Assembly: GCA_025060675.1 (NCBI GenBank)
Contig: JANXBI010000016.1
Coordinates: forward strand, 1-35,525
DNA: 35,525 nucleotides
Source of the DNA: Candidatus Caldatribacterium sp.
GTDB lineage: Bacteria; Atribacterota; Atribacteria; Atribacterales; Caldatribacteriaceae
Direction: 5' to 3'
Positions 16,014 to 24,608 of this stretch are shown one piece after another (position 1 is the stretch's first letter; every line of letters begins with the position of its first letter). The notes beneath the pieces were generated by a model. That model had not been told where the DNA came from. It did no database searches and was given only the letters and a program-made list of their open reading frames with translations. Made by a program: the position numbers and the translations under genes.

Positions 16014-17467
16014 TCTCCAACAGGCCGAAGGAGAGGGAAGAGTATGACTTCTCGAATGGAAGAGACATTGGTGAGAAGCATAACAAGTCGGTCAATGCCA
16101 ATACCAAGACCTCCCGTAGGAGGCATTCCGTACTCAAGTGCTTCAATGTAGTCTTCGTCGATAGAATGGGCTTCAAGGTCGCCCTTAGCTTTCTTTCTTG
16201 CCTGCTCCTCAAAGCGTTTCCGCTGCTCAAAAGGATCGTTGAGCTCGCTATAGGCGTTCCCAATTTCTTCTCGCCCGATGAAAAGCTCGAAACGCTCCGC
16301 AAGACGGGGATCGTCCTCCTTGGCCTTTGCCAGAGGTGAAATTTCTACTGGATAGTCGAGAACAAAGGTTGGATGCACAAGCTCTGGCTGCACGAATCGC
16401 TCAAGAAGCTCATTCACGAACTTCCCCCGATCCCAATTTTCGTCAAAGGCCATCCCCAAAGCTCTCACCTTCTCCCGTATAACGTCAAGGGGGTCCTCAA
16501 GGACATCAACTCCGGTTTTCTCGTAGAGAACCTCAGGAAGCACGATTCGCTTCCATGGGGGCGTAAAGTCGATGGTCATTCCTTGGTACGTCACTGTATA
16601 AGTCCCAAAAAGCTTGAAAACCACTGAAGCGATGAGCTCCTCACAAAGGCGCATCATGGTTTCGTAATTTCCATAGGCTTCATAGAGTTCAAGCATGGTG
16701 AACTCAGGGTTGTGGCGGACAGAAATGCCTTCATTCCGGAAGTTCCGATTAATCTCGTAAACTTTCTCGAAACCACCAACCACAAGACGCTTCAAGAAAA
16801 GCTCTGGAGCAATGCGAAGGTAGAGTTCCATTCCCAAGGCGTTGTGAAATGTTTTGAAGGGACGGGCAAGTGCTCCCCCAGGGACAACCTGCATCATAGG
16901 AGTTTCAACCTCTATAAAACCCCGTGCATCAAGAAAGGCCCGAATCTCTCTAATGAGGCGAGAGCGAAGGAGAAAGATTTCCCGCACCTCGGGATTCATG
17001 ATGAGGTCAAGGTACCGCTTGCGGTAACGAACTTCTACATCCTTCAGACCGTGCCATTTTTCAGGGAGTGGATGGAGGCATTTCCCAAGAAACACAAAAT
17101 CTCGTACAAGGACGGTCAGCTCACCTGCATGAGTTCGAAAGACCTCGCCTTCCACTCCTACAAGGTCCCCAACGTCGATAGCTCGAAACACAGCAAAACG
17201 ATCATCTCCCAGGACATCCCTTTTAACGTATATCTGAATCCGCCCCGTATGGTCCTGGAGGTCCGCAAAGAGGGCTCTACCATGCCTGCGGATGGCCATA
17301 AGCCTCCCCGCCGTTCGAACCCGTTCCCCACTTGCCACAAGGGAGGCCTCTCCAGTTCGGATAGCGGAAACAGTATGGGTCTTCTCGAATCGTCCGTTGT
17401 AAGGTTTTACGCCAAGGTTTTTCAGCTCCTGTATCTTCTCAAGCTTTTCATGGGCCGCAACTTCCAC
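16010..17467 (-). CDS. lysS: Lysyl-tRNA synthetase, class II
   Basis: LysS charges tRNA-Lys. An N-terminal OB-fold anticodon-binding domain (VRTAGRLMAIRRHGRALFADL) is followed by the class II core. Motif 2 is FRNEGISVRHNPEFTMLELY and motif 3 is GLGIGIDRLVML. The GTG at 17467 has GGAGGG seven bases upstream and gives 485 aa; an in-frame TTG at 17491 lies before this site and is less likely. It follows greA on the same strand with a 73-nt gap, as in many bacteria. The promoter of the ctsR operon is embedded in its last codons. Confidence 0.96.
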   Translation of the reverse strand: MEVAAHEKLEKIQELKNLGVKPYNGRFEKTHTVSAIRTGEASLVASGERVRTAGRLMAIRRHGRALFADLQDHTGRIQIYVKRDVLGDDRFAVFRAIDVGDLVGVEGEVFRTHAGELTVLVRDFVFLGKCLHPLPEKWHGLKDVEVRYRKRYLDLIMNPEVREIFLLRSRLIREIRAFLDARGFIEVETPMMQVVPGGALARPFKTFHNALGMELYLRIAPELFLKRLVVGGFEKVYEINRNFRNEGISVRHNPEFTMLELYEAYGNYETMMRLCEELIASVVFKLFGTYTVTYQGMTIDFTPPWKRIVLPEVLYEKTGVDVLEDPLDVIREKVRALGMAFDENWDRGKFVNELLERFVQPELVHPTFVLDYPVEISPLAKAKEDDPRLAERFELFIGREEIGNAYSELNDPFEQRKRFEEQARKKAKGDLEAHSIDEDYIEALEYGMPPTGGLGIGIDRLVMLLTNVSSIREVILFPLLRPVGD

Positions 17468-17540
17468 AGACTCACCCTCCACTTGGGACAAAAAACCACT
17501 CCCTCATGTTTAGAAGACCAAAGACCAGGAGAAGGGAGTA

Positions 17541-18041
17541 TTACTCTTCTTTTCCGCGAATATCCACAATACGATATCGCACAACTCCTGCAGGAACCTT
17601 AACTTCTACCACTTCACCCCGTGTGTGACCAATGAGCGCCTGCGCAAGAGGTGATTCAAAGGAGATTTTCTGTAACGAAGGGTCTGCCTCAACAGAATCC
17701 ACTATGGAGTACTCCACAATCTTCCCCTTGTCAAGGTTTTCAAGGACAACCCGTACTCCGAGTCTGACGCGATCAAAGCCCCCTTCGACTTCCTCTTCAT
17801 CAACAATCTCCGCCCGGCGAAGTTTTTCTTCAAGCGCAAGAATGCGTCCCTCAATGAACGCTTGTTCATTCTTTGCCGCCTCGTATTCAGCGTTCTCACT
17901 CAGGTCACCAAAGGAGAGCGCATGACTGATTTTATCGGCAATTTCTTTCCGTTTGACCGTCTTTAGGTACCGGAGTTCTTCTTCAAGCTTTTGATATCCT
18001 TCTCGGGTCAGGCGAATCTTCCCATCTTCCTTCTTCTGCAT
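17541..18041 (-). CDS. greA: Transcription elongation factor GreA
   Basis: GreA rescues backtracked RNA polymerase by stimulating transcript cleavage. The N-terminal coiled coil contains the hallmark LSFGDLSENAEYEAAKNEQ, with the acidic tip (Asp, Glu) that reaches the polymerase active site. The C-terminal FKBP-like domain includes ISFESPLAQALIGHTRGEVV. From ATG 18041 it is 166 aa; the ATG at 18056 would add five residues but has no ribosome-binding site. It forms an operon with lysS. Confidence 0.95.
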   Translation of the reverse strand: MQKKEDGKIRLTREGYQKLEEELRYLKTVKRKEIADKISHALSFGDLSENAEYEAAKNEQAFIEGRILALEEKLRRAEIVDEEEVEGGFDRVRLGVRVVLENLDKGKIVEYSIVDSVEADPSLQKISFESPLAQALIGHTRGEVVEVKVPAGVVRYRIVDIRGKEE

Positions 18042-18087
18042 AACTGCCGCCCCCATTGACTTTTACAAGCCCGTTACTTTCCCAATA

Positions 18088-18116
18088 AGCATATAGAAAG
18101 CCCTTTGAACTGTCAA
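18088..18116 (-). promoter_or_regulatory. Sigma-A promoter of greA-lysS
   Basis: TTGACA (18116-18111), a 17-base spacer and TATGCT (18093-18088) lie about 50 bases before greA. The -35 overlaps the end of the upstream Gx-transporter gene. Confidence 0.75.
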
Positions 18117-18637
18117 GTTTTCACAAACATCTCTTTCCTGAGGAGGAGCATCCCAAGGTACCCTACGAAAGCCCCTGTGGGGAGTGCAAAGAGAGAAAGA
18201 AGAGGAAGGTAGAAGAGGAGAACGCTACTTTGCAAATATAAAGAGGCCACAAGCCACTGGCCAAGGTTATGAAAGAGGGCTCCCAGGACGCTCACCCAAA
18301 AAGGTGATATTCCCCCTCGCTTCGTAAAGCACATGACCACAAAGCTACTTATTCCACCTCCAAGGCTCAAAAAGAAAGAGATACCAAGAAACGTGCCGGA
18401 GAGAAAGCTTCCAAGAACGATACGGAGCAAAGCGACACACAATGCTTCTCTCTCAGAAAGGAGGAAGAGTGTTACAAGGGTCACCACATTAGCTAGTCCG
18501 ATTTTGACTCCTGGCAAGGGAACTGGTGGAGGGAGAAAGCCCTCCACAGCGTGGAGGACCGTCCCAAGCCCGCCAAGGAAACCAACATACACAAGCGAAC
18601 GAACGTTCTGGATAAGCGCAACCTCCTTCTCTGACAC
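18113..18637 (-). CDS. Gx-type membrane transporter (annotated elsewhere as heptaprenyl diphosphate synthase component I family)
   Basis: A small integral membrane protein of 174 aa with about five to six helices. The conserved block PPPVPLPGVKIGLANVV, followed by TLFLL, is characteristic of the Gx transporter family (also named Hpre_diP_synt_I). These resemble the S-components of energy-coupling-factor transporters and often neighbour NusG-II or FMN-binding proteins; neither is present here. The old synthase name is probably misleading. The GTG at 18637 is the best available start; an AAGGAGG lies just inside the frame, so a slightly later start is possible. It is transcribed away from the isomerase-like gene. 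Confidence 0.75.
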   Translation of the reverse strand: MSEKEVALIQNVRSLVYVGFLGGLGTVLHAVEGFLPPPVPLPGVKIGLANVVTLVTLFLLSEREALCVALLRIVLGSFLSGTFLGISFFLSLGGGISSFVVMCFTKRGGISPFWVSVLGALFHNLGQWLVASLYLQSSVLLFYLPLLSLFALPTGAFVGYLGMLLLRKEMFVKT

Positions 18638-18759
18638 ATATACTACAAGGGCCGCGCCGCCGCAAGATAGCAGAGGAAATGTAGCTGTGGTAAGATAGTC
18701 TCAAGAAGGTTCCAGGAGGAGAAACACTGATTCATTCCATGCCGAAGGGAGGAAAAAGT

Positions 18760-20169
18760 ATGGCCCAAACCTTGGGAGTCATTGTCGGTAATCGCGGATT
18801 TTTTCCCGATGAACTTGCTCGAGAGGGCAGGGAGAGAGTTCTTGCCGTTCTTGAGGATATGGGGTTTGACGTCGTCACTTTAAGCACTGAGGACACGAAG
18901 TTTGGAACCGTAGAGACTTTTGAGGATGCGGAGAAATGTGCTCGCCTTTTCGACCAGTATCGGAAAGAAATAAGCGGTATTCTCGTGACCTTGCCAAACT
19001 TCGGAGACGAAAAAGGTGTTGCTTACGCTATCCGCCTTTCGGGGCTTAACGTTCCCGTCCTCGTCCATGCTTTCCCAGACCGAACTAACCTCCTTGATGT
19101 GAAACACCGTCGAGATAGCTTCTGTGGAAAGCTCTCAGTATGCAATAACCTGAAACAATTCGGTATCCCCTTCTCGCTTACCACTTACCATACAGAGGAC
19201 CCGGATTCTGAAGTTTTTCGGAAAGATATCGAGTGGTTCGCCGGAGTCTGTCGGGTGGTACAAGGCTTCAAAAACCTTAAGGCTGGGGCAATAGGTGCTC
19301 GACCGAACGCCTTCAACACAGTGCGTTTCTCGGAAAAAATCCTCGAGCGCCATGGCATCTCGGTTGAAGTGGCGGACCTCTCCGAAATCATTGGGGTTTG
19401 TGAACGCCTCAGTAACAATGATACGAGGGTTCGAGAGAAACTTGCTGAGATCAAGGGGTACCTCGATACCTCTTCGGTACCTGAAGAGGCCTTGGTGAAA
19501 ATTGCCAAGCTTGCCGTTGCCCTCAACGAGTGGATTGCCCAGACAGGGGTACGTCTTGTAGCCATCCAGTGCTGGACATCAATCGAGGAGAACTTTGGCA
19601 TTATGCCTTGTACGGCGATGAGTATGCTCAGCGAGCGGCTCATCCCCGCAGCATGTGAAGTTGACCTCACCGGAGCGCTTGGTATGTACGCCCTACAGCT
19701 TGCCTCTGGGAAGCCTTCAGCGCTCGTTGACTGGAACAACAATTTCAACGACGACCCTGACAAAGCTATCCTCTTCCACTGCAGTAACTTCCCCAAATCG
19801 CTCCTTGAAGGCATCCGAATGGGGTATGGTGACATCATTTCCTCCACTCTTCCCAAGGAAAAAACATACGGAACTTGCTACGGCACTATCCCTCAAGGAC
19901 CGGTAACCCTCTCCCGTCTTGCCACCGACGACACGGCAGGAAGCATTGTCGCCTACATTGCTGAAGGAGAAATCACTCCAGACCGGGTAGAAACCTTTGG
20001 TGGTATCGGTGTTGTTAAAGTTGAAGGGTTGCAAGACCTCCTTGCTTTCCTCTGCGAGAACGGCTTCGAACACCACGTGGCTATTAACCTCTCCCACGTG
20101 GGCGAGGTTCTTGCCGAGGCCTTCGACAAGTACCTGGGGTTTGACACGTACTGGCACAACGGAGAGTAA
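18760..20169 (+). CDS. L-fucose/L-arabinose isomerase-family protein
   Basis: This belongs to the fucose isomerase-like superfamily, which interconverts aldoses and ketoses with a divalent metal. Candidate ligands fit the family: Glu300 in ACEVDLTG, Asp324 in LVDWNNNF, and a His in the C-terminal EHHVAINLSHVG (438-446). The fold is complete at 469 aa, shorter than true FucI (~590). The start is ATG 18760, since GGGAGG lies seven bases before it; the ATG at 18739 precedes that site. It faces a sugar ABC transporter and an SDR, so the substrate is probably the transported sugar. Known relatives act on fucose, arabinose or sulfoquinovose; the sequence alone does not decide. A strong terminator follows the stop. 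Confidence 0.8.
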   Translation: MAQTLGVIVGNRGFFPDELAREGRERVLAVLEDMGFDVVTLSTEDTKFGTVETFEDAEKCARLFDQYRKEISGILVTLPNFGDEKGVAYAIRLSGLNVPVLVHAFPDRTNLLDVKHRRDSFCGKLSVCNNLKQFGIPFSLTTYHTEDPDSEVFRKDIEWFAGVCRVVQGFKNLKAGAIGARPNAFNTVRFSEKILERHGISVEVADLSEIIGVCERLSNNDTRVREKLAEIKGYLDTSSVPEEALVKIAKLAVALNEWIAQTGVRLVAIQCWTSIEENFGIMPCTAMSMLSERLIPAACEVDLTGALGMYALQLASGKPSALVDWNNNFNDDPDKAILFHCSNFPKSLLEGIRMGYGDIISSTLPKEKTYGTCYGTIPQGPVTLSRLATDDTAGSIVAYIAEGEITPDRVETFGGIGVVKVEGLQDLLAFLCENGFEHHVAINLSHVGEVLAEAFDKYLGFDTYWHNGE

Positions 20170-20199
20170 AAAGCCCGGCCACGTGGCCGGGCTTTTTTT
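20168..20199. terminator. Bidirectional intrinsic terminator
   Basis: AAAAAGCCCGGCCACGTGG and its complement form a perfect palindrome around 20183, with an A-run on one side and seven Ts on the other. It can stop the plus-strand isomerase transcript and the minus-strand ABC transporter transcript. The last T overlaps the stop codon of the 56-aa gene. Confidence 0.93.
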
Positions 20200-20369
20200 C
20201 ATCCGGTGATGATGAGGAGAACGAGGAAGAAGAGGGTCCCTACAGTGGCCACCGTAAGGGGGAGAAATTTTTCCACAAAGCGAACCCAAAGGAGATGCAC
20301 AGCGAACATGATGACAACCCCGATGAAAATCCTATCCCAGAGGTTGCTTCGGAAAGGGAGTATACGCAC
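20199..20369 (-). CDS. 56-aa two-helix membrane protein, last gene of the sugar ABC operon
   Basis: A GTG (20369) preceded by AGGAGGG with good spacing opens a 56-codon frame that ends at the shared terminator. The product begins MRILPFRSNLWDR. It has two hydrophobic stretches (about residues 14-28 and 37-55) separated by a short charged loop (RFVEKF), so it should be a small inner-membrane protein. It starts 11 bases after the second permease gene. Small membrane proteins next to sugar permeases are known in some other ABC operons, such as the glycerol type, but I cannot assign a family. Position, ribosome-binding site and terminator together support a real gene. Confidence 0.65.
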   Translation of the reverse strand: MRILPFRSNLWDRIFIGVVIMFAVHLLWVRFVEKFLPLTVATVGTLFFLVLLIITG

Positions 20370-20380
20370 CTTGATCCCTC

Positions 20381-21205
20381 CTAATCCTTAACCGCTCCAA
20401 AGGTAAGCCCCGCGATAATGTGACGCTGCGCAATACCAATGAAAATCACCGCTGGAATGAGGCACACGACTGATACTGCTGCCATCTCACCCCAGTTTGT
20501 CCCGATGACAGTAACAAACTCAGCAAGGCCTGTAGTGATTGTCCGGGCACGAACGCTCGTGAGAATAGCGGCAAAGAGATACTCGTTCCACGCAAAAATC
20601 CAGGTTAGGATAGCAGTAGTCATAATACCCGGTTTGGCAAGTGGCAAAATAACGTTCCAGAGAACCCCAAAGAGAGAGCATCCATCAATATAGGCAGCTT
20701 CATCAAGCTCCCTCGGGATAGAGTCAATCATGCCTTTAAGGAGCCATATGGCAAAGGGCAGGTTGAAGATAGAGTAAAGGAGAATAATACCAATCCGTGT
20801 GTCACGAAGGCCGAGCCGCGTGAAAATGAGGAAGAAGGGTACGATGAATACTGCTGGAGGAGCCATACGGTTTGTGATGGTCCAGAAAAAGAGGTTGCTG
20901 GACCCCGGCACACGAAACCGAGAAAACGCATAGGTAGCGAGGATGGCAAGAGAAATGACAAGAAGCGTGTTCCCTGAAGCAATAATGAGGGAATTCATTA
21001 GGTATCGTCCATAAACATCCCGGAAGAACGGACGGTAGTAGTTGAAGGCATAGAAACTCGTTTGGAGGAGCCTCGGTCCAGAGAACACCTCAAGCTTTGT
21101 TCGAGCCGAAACGACGAACATCCAGTAGATTGGGAAGAGAGTAAATACAGCAATCAGGATACAAACAATGTACACCAGAACAAGTCGCAAGGCCTTCCTC
21201 TGCAT
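20381..21205 (-). CDS. Carbohydrate ABC transporter permease, MalG-like
   Basis: Inner-membrane permease subunit with six predicted helices and 274 aa. The cytoplasmic EAA loop, which contacts the ATPase, reads DEAAYIDGCSLFGVLWNVIL followed by PLAKPG. The N-terminus (YIVCILIAVFTLFPIYWM) and the C-terminal GLTFGAVKD are typical of the MalG/UgpE group. The ATG follows directly on the stop of the MalF-like gene (TAAATG). It pairs with that gene to form the transmembrane channel. No ATPase gene is found in the window. Confidence 0.92.
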   Translation of the reverse strand: MQRKALRLVLVYIVCILIAVFTLFPIYWMFVVSARTKLEVFSGPRLLQTSFYAFNYYRPFFRDVYGRYLMNSLIIASGNTLLVISLAILATYAFSRFRVPGSSNLFFWTITNRMAPPAVFIVPFFLIFTRLGLRDTRIGIILLYSIFNLPFAIWLLKGMIDSIPRELDEAAYIDGCSLFGVLWNVILPLAKPGIMTTAILTWIFAWNEYLFAAILTSVRARTITTGLAEFVTVIGTNWGEMAAVSVVCLIPAVIFIGIAQRHIIAGLTFGAVKD

Positions 21206-22075
21206 TTACGCCGCCTCCTGGGAGGACGAGATAAAGGTCATTAAAAGCCAGCACATGACGATGGTCAAATAGAGCAAGAAAAGCGACATTGCAGAGCTAT
21301 AACCGTACTCCATGGATTGGAGTACAAGGCGAACCAGGTGAATACTAACGTACCGCGTGGCTGTTCCCGGTCCACCACTTGTTAGCATCCAGACTTCGTC
21401 AAACACCCGGAAAGTATCCATGATGCGGATGAAGAGCGTCGTAAGGATAACAGGTTTAAGAAGAGGAACCGTGATGTATCGGAAAATCTGCCAACGGCTT
21501 GCCCCATCAACCAAAGCCGCCTCATATGGCTGCTTAGGGAGGGCAGCCAGTCCAGCCATGAACGTGAGCACAACAAAAGGTGTCCAATGCCAGATATCTA
21601 CAAGGACCGTGGTGAAGAAAGCCTGGGTGGGATTGACACCAATATTGTACTCAACACCGAGCTTTCGAAGGTAAAAGGGAATGGGACCAACATCGGGATT
21701 CATCAAGAGGACCCACATGCTGCCGATAGTTATAGGTGCCATAGCAAGGGGAAGAGTCATGATGGTCCGGAAAAGTCCTTTTCCCCGGAATTCAAGAGTC
21801 AAGAGATTGGCGATAAGAAGCCCAAGGGGCAATTCGATACCGCAACAGAGTACGACAAAAGTCAATCCCAAGCGAAGAGACCTCAAGAAATCAGTGTCAA
21901 AAACGAGCTTCCGAAAGTTGTTGAAACCGGTATACACCATGCCCACACGGGAGAACACGTTGTACTTGAAGGCACTCAAGTACAATATGTAGAGTACCGG
22001 AACGACACCAATAGCAAACATTAAAAAGAGTGTGGGGGCTAAAAGCCCCCACACCTGCGCTTTCCTCTCTCGCAC
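21206..22075 (-). CDS. Carbohydrate ABC transporter permease, MalF/UgpA-like
   Basis: The other membrane subunit of the importer, 289 aa with six helices. Its EAA loop is EAALVDGASRWQIFRYITV followed by PLLKPV. The first helix (LLAPTLFLMFAIGVVPVLYI) is typical of the family. GTG 22075 has GGAGGT seven bases upstream. It follows the binding-protein gene by 14 bases. The substrate is set mainly by the binding protein; it is probably a mono- or disaccharide, or a sugar derivative. Confidence 0.92.
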   Translation of the reverse strand: MRERKAQVWGLLAPTLFLMFAIGVVPVLYILYLSAFKYNVFSRVGMVYTGFNNFRKLVFDTDFLRSLRLGLTFVVLCCGIELPLGLLIANLLTLEFRGKGLFRTIMTLPLAMAPITIGSMWVLLMNPDVGPIPFYLRKLGVEYNIGVNPTQAFFTTVLVDIWHWTPFVVLTFMAGLAALPKQPYEAALVDGASRWQIFRYITVPLLKPVILTTLFIRIMDTFRVFDEVWMLTSGGPGTATRYVSIHLVRLVLQSMEYGYSSAMSLFLLYLTIVMCWLLMTFISSSQEAA

Positions 22076-22089
22076 TGCTTAAACCTCCA

Positions 22090-23514
22090 TCAGTATCCGA
22101 GTTCTTCCATGAGCGCGTCGACTTCTTTGGCAAGATTATCAAGGGCTTCTTCAGGTGAGACTTCTCCAGCAACTGCCTTTGAAATCCACTTGAGGTAGAG
22201 CTCATTCAGCGGACGATGCATGGGTAAAGCTGGAGCACCAGCGAAGAGATAGCCAGAATCCTTGAGGAGAGTGTAGTAACCACCCATCTTGGCGTCGAGT
22301 TCCTTAATCATTGGATCTTCGAAGGTAGACTTGCGAACGACCCTTGTGGCCAAGCGAGCAAACTCAGGCTGCCACTCTTTGCGAGCACACCACTGAATGA
22401 AGAGCCAGGCAGCTTCTTTGTTCTTAGCGCTGTGAGGAATACCAAGAGCCCCACCGTCGTAGTAACCAATGTAGCCTTTGCCAGCCTTAGCCTCGTCAAG
22501 GACTCCAGGTGCAGTTGGCGGGAGAGCAACACCAATCTTACCAATCACAGCAGACCGTGTTTCGTCCTGAGCGAGCCATCCAAGGTTCTCAAGGTAGATA
22601 AGGCCTTGAGCGACTTTTCCGGCACCGAACACGGCAGCAGTTTCGTCCCAGGTGTAGGTCCGAACTCCCGGAGGCGCATACTGGAGCATATCCACGTACC
22701 AACGGAGCGCTTTCTTTGCTTGGTCGCTGTTCAGAGTTCCACCGTTCTCAACACTTGCCCGCATTTTCTCAAGGTTAATACCCCAGTTGTAAATGCCCCA
22801 AGCCGGCCAGATACTTTCTACCATCTCGTATGCAACACATGGGTGGGTTTTTGCCTGAGCAATATGGCCGTAGAGCTCAATGCCTTTCTCCTTACCATAC
22901 TCGGTGAAGAACTTGGCAATATCGGTGTACTGCTCCCAGGTAGTTGGGACAGCAAGATCATACCCATACTTCGCCTTGAAGGCTGCTTGAATCTCAGGAT
23001 CCTCAAAGAGGTCTTTCCGGTAAATGTACGACTTCAAGAAAGCCTCAAAAGGAATAGCATAGATATCGCCCTTTGCATCCTTAAAGTAGTTAATGAAGGT
23101 CGTAAAATCATCAAGGTCAAGGTTTGGCTCGGTGATTGCAGGATTTTGGATGAACGGAGTGAGATTCGTCAGCCAATTCTGGGCAAGGTAGGCATAGATA
23201 ATGTCCTGCTCAACATAGATGAAATCATAAATTCCCGCGCCTGTCTGGAGGTCTTGGATGGACTTGTTGTACATTTCATCCCAAGAGGTTACTTCGAATT
23301 CTACCTTGATGCCAGTGAGCTTCTCAAACTCTGGCGCAGCAATTTCCACCATTGCCTTTGAGGGAGGTGTACTCTCCGAAATGCCCTTGATAACAACTCC
23401 CTTATACGGCTCCGCCGCCTTTTGCCACCACTCAGGATTTGCAACTTCCGCAAAAGCCACAACACTCCCAAGAACAAAGAACGCAACAATCAAACACCCG
23501 ATGAGCTTCTTCAC
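22090..23514 (-). CDS. Extracellular solute-binding protein of a sugar ABC transporter (family 1)
   Basis: A 474-aa binding protein with a classical signal peptide: KK, a hydrophobic core, then AFA before the mature N-terminus. There is no lipobox cysteine at the cleavage site, so it should be soluble in a periplasm. The mature part has the COG1653 pattern: GIKVEFEVTSWDEMYNKSIQDL early, YDFIYVEQD, and YYDGGALGIPHSAKNKEAAW late. The GTG start follows a GGGGGG-type site. It lies between the SDR and the two permeases, so uptake and oxidation or reduction of one sugar are probably linked. Confidence 0.92.
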   Translation of the reverse strand: MKKLIGCLIVAFFVLGSVVAFAEVANPEWWQKAAEPYKGVVIKGISESTPPSKAMVEIAAPEFEKLTGIKVEFEVTSWDEMYNKSIQDLQTGAGIYDFIYVEQDIIYAYLAQNWLTNLTPFIQNPAITEPNLDLDDFTTFINYFKDAKGDIYAIPFEAFLKSYIYRKDLFEDPEIQAAFKAKYGYDLAVPTTWEQYTDIAKFFTEYGKEKGIELYGHIAQAKTHPCVAYEMVESIWPAWGIYNWGINLEKMRASVENGGTLNSDQAKKALRWYVDMLQYAPPGVRTYTWDETAAVFGAGKVAQGLIYLENLGWLAQDETRSAVIGKIGVALPPTAPGVLDEAKAGKGYIGYYDGGALGIPHSAKNKEAAWLFIQWCARKEWQPEFARLATRVVRKSTFEDPMIKELDAKMGGYYTLLKDSGYLFAGAPALPMHRPLNELYLKWISKAVAGEVSPEEALDNLAKEVDALMEELGY

Positions 23515-23591
23515 GGTTCACATCCCCCCATAAGTTAATTCACTCAAAGAACATAGAAAATGCAAAGACTTTTCCCCTTTCTCTCACCTCC

Positions 23592-24368
23592 TTACCAGAC
23601 TGTGTATCCACCATCCATCACGAGCACGCTTCCCGTGAGGTATGAGGAAGCGGGCGATGCCAAGAAGACACAAGGACCCTTTATTTCTTCTGGACGGCCT
23701 AAACGACCCATAGGTATTAACCTCTTCCAGGTTTCCGCATACTCAGGGTACTGTTTGAGGAGATCGGCCACAAGTTGGGTCTCCATGTACCCTGGAGCAA
23801 TAGTATTCACTCGAACGTTGTATGGAGCCCACTCCGACGCAAGAGACTTCGTGAGCATTATGACCGCGGCTTTTGAGGCATTGTAATGGGCTTGCGCTTG
23901 AGGAGTATTCACAATAATTCCAGACATAGAGGAAATGGTAATAATACTCCCCTTGCGACGCTTAATCATTTCCCTTCCCACCGCTTGACAGGCAAAGAAA
24001 ACCCCATTCAGGTTAATGTCCAAGACGCGTTTCCAGTCCTCTTCAGGCATCTCTTCGGCCTTCATCCATTGCCCAACTCCAGCACAAGCCACAAGAACGT
24101 CAATTTTCCCAAAGAGCTCAAGGGTTCTCTGCACCATCGCCTCAACTTGGTCTCTCTTTGTCACATCAACCCTCATCGCCTCAGAGGCAACCCCAAGATC
24201 CCGAATGTGCTCCGCAACTTTTTGAGCCTTCTCCAGGTTGAGGTCAGCCACAACCACGGAGGCCCCAGCTTCTGCAAGACCAAGACACATCTGTTCCCCA
24301 AGACCCTGTGCACCACCAGTGACTACAGCAACTTCCCCGTCGAGGCGAAAGAGATTAAGGATAGACAC
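23592..24368 (-). CDS. Short-chain dehydrogenase/reductase (SDR), sugar or polyol type
   Basis: A 258-aa classical SDR. The cofactor loop is TGGAQGLGEQ and an Asp ends the second strand (VVVADLN), favouring NAD(H). The catalytic set is Ser in SSMSGI, Tyr and Lys in YNASKAA, with the Asn in LDINLNGVF. The usual NNAG motif reads ACAGVG, a mild variant. The C-terminal PMGRLGRPEEI and YLTGSVLVMDGGYTVW are typical of gluconate, xylulose or ketodeoxyuronate dehydrogenases; the substrate is not readable. GTG start with AAGGGGG upstream. It lies 25 bases after the tRNA-Pro gene, with which it may share a transcript, and heads the ABC transporter operon. Confidence 0.88.
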   Translation of the reverse strand: MSILNLFRLDGEVAVVTGGAQGLGEQMCLGLAEAGASVVVADLNLEKAQKVAEHIRDLGVASEAMRVDVTKRDQVEAMVQRTLELFGKIDVLVACAGVGQWMKAEEMPEEDWKRVLDINLNGVFFACQAVGREMIKRRKGSIITISSMSGIIVNTPQAQAHYNASKAAVIMLTKSLASEWAPYNVRVNTIAPGYMETQLVADLLKQYPEYAETWKRLIPMGRLGRPEEIKGPCVFLASPASSYLTGSVLVMDGGYTVW

Positions 24369-24393
24369 CCTTTTTCCCCCTTAAACCGCAAAA

Positions 24394-24471
24394 TGGTCGG
24401 GGCGAGCCGATTTGAACGGCCGACCACTCGCACCCCAAACGAGTGCGCTTGCCAGGCTGCGCCACGCCCCG
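24394..24471 (-). tRNA. tRNA-Pro (anticodon UGG)
   Basis: Cloverleaf with acceptor stem CGGGGCG/CGCCCCG, D-arm GGCGCAGCCTGG, anticodon arm ACTCG-TTTGGGG-CGAGT, T-arm with GTTCAAAT, discriminator A and encoded CCA. The anticodon is TGG. Confidence 0.95.
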
Positions 24472-24481
24472 ACGCATTTTT

Positions 24482-24509
24482 ATTGTAACACAAACGTTTC
24501 CACTGTCAA
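24482..24509 (-). promoter_or_regulatory. Sigma-A promoter of tRNA-Pro
   Basis: TTGACA (24509-24504), 16 bases, TACAAT (24487-24482), ten bases before the tRNA. No terminator is seen between the tRNA and the SDR gene, so the promoter may also serve the sugar operon. Confidence 0.8.
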
Positions 24510-24608
24510 TGGACCGAAAACATCCTCCACGCTCAAGGAGTGCCCAACACTTCGACACGCTGCGTTGTTCAAGCCTTTGCCAATTACATGTCTCTCCTCT
24601 CCAAAAAG

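Noticed and set aside
18664..18698. Direct repeat AAGATAG twice before the isomerase-like gene
   Set aside because: Seven bases at 28-bp spacing in one place is not enough to call an operator.
24590..24608. Possible guide sequence after the orphan repeat matching GGAGAGGAGA before the DUF4130 gene
   Set aside because: The match is short and consists of Shine-Dalgarno-like purines, so it is expected by chance.
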